DNA from: CAYXVU01 sp964468725
Lineage (GTDB): Bacteria; Acidobacteriota; Blastocatellia; UBA7656
Assembly (NCBI GenBank): GCA_964468725.1
Contig: CAYXVU010000308.1
Location: 1 to 6,187, forward strand
Length of the DNA stretch: 6,187 nucleotides
Reading direction: 5' to 3'
The notes under the pieces were generated by a model that was given only the letters and a program-made list of their open reading frames with translations, was not told the origin of the DNA and ran no database searches. Every line of letters begins with the position of its first letter. Position 1 is the stretch's first letter. Below, piece by piece: positions 4,877 to 6,187 of this stretch. Made by a program: the position numbers and the translations under genes.

Positions 4877-6187
4877 CGAAACTTCGAGCCCCTGACGAAC
4901 TTTTCGGTGACCGACGCGGTGACCGACCCTACAGCGTTTCGGTTGAGCGTATTGGTTCCGGTTTACAATGAACGCCATCTGGTCGAAGCCAGTTTGCGGC
5001 GTGTCCTTGCACTGAATCATGAATTGATTAGCGAACTCGAAGTCATCGTTGTTGATGATTGCAGCACCGATGGCACGTCCGATGTCTTAGGGCGCATTGC
5101 CGAAAGCGATGCGCGCATTCGCTTGCTGCGCCATCAAGCAAACCAAGGGAAGGGCGCAGCCATTCGCACCGCGATTGCCGAAGCGACGGGCGAGATCGCT
5201 ATCGTTCACGATGCCGACCTTGAATATAACCCGGAAGACATTCCCGCCATCCTGCTGCCGTTTGCCAAAGAAGGCGCGGATGCCGTCTTCGGTTCGCGCT
5301 ATCTATCCGCGCCTTATCGCCGCGCTTTGATGCATCGCCACACAGTGATTAACAAAGCGCTGACTTCGATTAGCAACTGGCTGACCGACCTCAGCATCAG
5401 CGATATGGAGACTTGTTATAAAGCAGTCAACACAACGTTGCTCAAATCCATTCCGCTTCGCAGCCAGGACTTTCGCTTCGAAGTCGAGATTGTCTTCAAA
5501 CTGGCCAAACGGCGCGCCCGCGTATTCGAAGCGCCGATTCGCTACTTGCCGCGCTCAATGGAAGAAGGCAAAAAGATTCGCGCTACGGATGGCGTGCTTG
5601 CCCTGTTAGCGATGCTGCGCTTTTACTTCATTGACGATCTGTATAAAGAAGACGAATACGGGTCGCATCTGCTCGTCGAATTGGAACGCGCACGCCGCTT
5701 CAATCTGTGGTTAGGCCATACCTTGCGTCCGTTTATTGGTGACCGCGTCTTGGAGATCGAAGCAGGTATCGGCACGCTCACCAATCAATTTATTCCGCGC
5801 CAGCAGTATGTCGCATCCGACATCAACCCGAATTATCTGCACTATCTGAAGTCATACGCTGTCGGGAAACCTTACTTATACGTGCGAGAGATTGACGCAG
5901 AGAAGAGCGAACATCTTCGCGGTTGGGAAGGGCAATTCGATACCGCGCTGCTCATCAACGTATTGGAGCATGCTGCCAACCCGACCGGCGCATTGCAAAA
6001 CATCAACACGGCGCTTGAACCAGGCGGGCGTGTGGTTGTCCTTGTGCCCCAACATCCGAAACTATATGGCACGGTTGATAAAGCGTTAGACCGGCGCGAG
6101 CGGTATACGAAAGCCTTGCTGGAAGAGCAACTGACAACCGCTGGCTTTCACCTTGAAGAGATGTTCGATTTGAATCGCTTCTCCATC
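4874..6187 (+). CDS. Bifunctional GT2 glycosyltransferase / class I SAM-methyltransferase (3' end cut)
   Basis: The frame is open from ATG 4874 to the window edge, 438 residues with no stop, so the end is missing. Residues ~24-255 form a GT2 domain of the dolichol-phosphate-mannose-synthase type. They carry LSVLVPVYNE (24-33), VVDDCSTDGT (59-68), NQGKGAAIRTA (90-100), the metal-binding DAD at 113-115, FGSRYL (139-144), METCYK (178-183) and a basic loop ending EEGKKIRATDG (230-240). No membrane helices follow. Residues ~273-438 form a class I methyltransferase: motif I VLEIEAGIG at 292-300, ASDINPNYL (314-322), FDTALLINVLEH (355-366) and LEPGGRVVVLVP (381-392). Motif I normally has Gly where E296 stands. 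The domain order matches a known class of fused GT2-methyltransferase proteins, which usually extend a few dozen residues past this point. It probably transfers a sugar to a polyprenyl-phosphate or glycan, with methylation by the second domain. It abuts the upstream GT4 gene. Confidence 0.88.
   Translation, partial: MRNFEPLTNFSVTDAVTDPTAFRLSVLVPVYNERHLVEASLRRVLALNHELISELEVIVVDDCSTDGTSDVLGRIAESDARIRLLRHQANQGKGAAIRTAIAEATGEIAIVHDADLEYNPEDIPAILLPFAKEGADAVFGSRYLSAPYRRALMHRHTVINKALTSISNWLTDLSISDMETCYKAVNTTLLKSIPLRSQDFRFEVEIVFKLAKRRARVFEAPIRYLPRSMEEGKKIRATDGVLALLAMLRFYFIDDLYKEDEYGSHLLVELERARRFNLWLGHTLRPFIGDRVLEIEAGIGTLTNQFIPRQQYVASDINPNYLHYLKSYAVGKPYLYVREIDAEKSEHLRGWEGQFDTALLINVLEHAANPTGALQNINTALEPGGRVVVLVPQHPKLYGTVDKALDRRERYTKALLEEQLTTAGFHLEEMFDLNRFSI
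4905..4928 (+). repeat. In-frame 12-bp tandem duplication near the start of the GT2-methyltransferase gene
   Basis: CGGTGACCGACG at 4905-4916 is followed directly by CGGTGACCGACC at 4917-4928 (11 of 12 identical). It encodes the repeated Val-Thr-Asp of VTDAVTD at residues 12-18, in the unstructured leader ahead of the GT2 core. It looks like a recent slippage or duplication event with no effect on the domain. Confidence 0.7.

Overview
The window is a stretch of bacterial chromosome read entirely on the + strand. It is gene-dense and looks like the inside of a surface-polysaccharide (O-antigen, capsule or exopolysaccharide type) biosynthesis operon. I see no rRNA, tRNA, CRISPR array, insertion sequence, convincing promoter or terminator, and no intergenic gap of any size. 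Base composition is moderately GC-rich by eye. A soil or sediment Gram-negative such as an Acidobacteriota member is my guess from the fused GT2-methyltransferase and the overall protein style. This rests on recall of families, not on a marker gene, so confidence is low.

Layout: (1) Bases 1-492 hold the 3' part of what looks like a class I SAM-methyltransferase. Its N-terminal Rossmann half is not present in the same frame, and an open frame runs in from the left edge in another register, so the gene may be frameshifted. (2) 494-2455 is a 653-residue protein whose last ~435 residues look like a GT-B glycosyl- or glycerophosphotransferase of the capsule/CDP-glycerol type. An unrecognised ~195-residue domain is fused in front. 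(3) 2445-3602 is a GT4-like glycosyltransferase with a TTG start behind a good ribosome binding site inside the preceding gene. (4) 3599-4873 is a classic GT4 glycosyltransferase with a GTG start and a 4-base overlap. (5) 4874 to the right edge is a GT2 glycosyltransferase fused to a class I SAM-methyltransferase, cut by the window end. The start and stop codons of genes 2-5 overlap or abut, so they are very probably co-transcribed and translationally coupled.

Together they suggest sequential sugar transfer onto a lipid-linked glycan (GT4, GT4, GT2 and the GT-B protein), with methylation by the fused domain and perhaps by the first gene. Polymerase, flippase, ABC transporter and nucleotide-sugar genes are not in the window and would be expected outside it.

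Nothing here amounts to a clearly new system. The points most worth checking are a Gly-to-Glu change in the SAM-binding loop of the fused methyltransferase (codon 5759-5761), the extra N-terminal domain of gene 2, the probable frameshift at the left edge, and a perfect 9-bp hairpin at 378-402.
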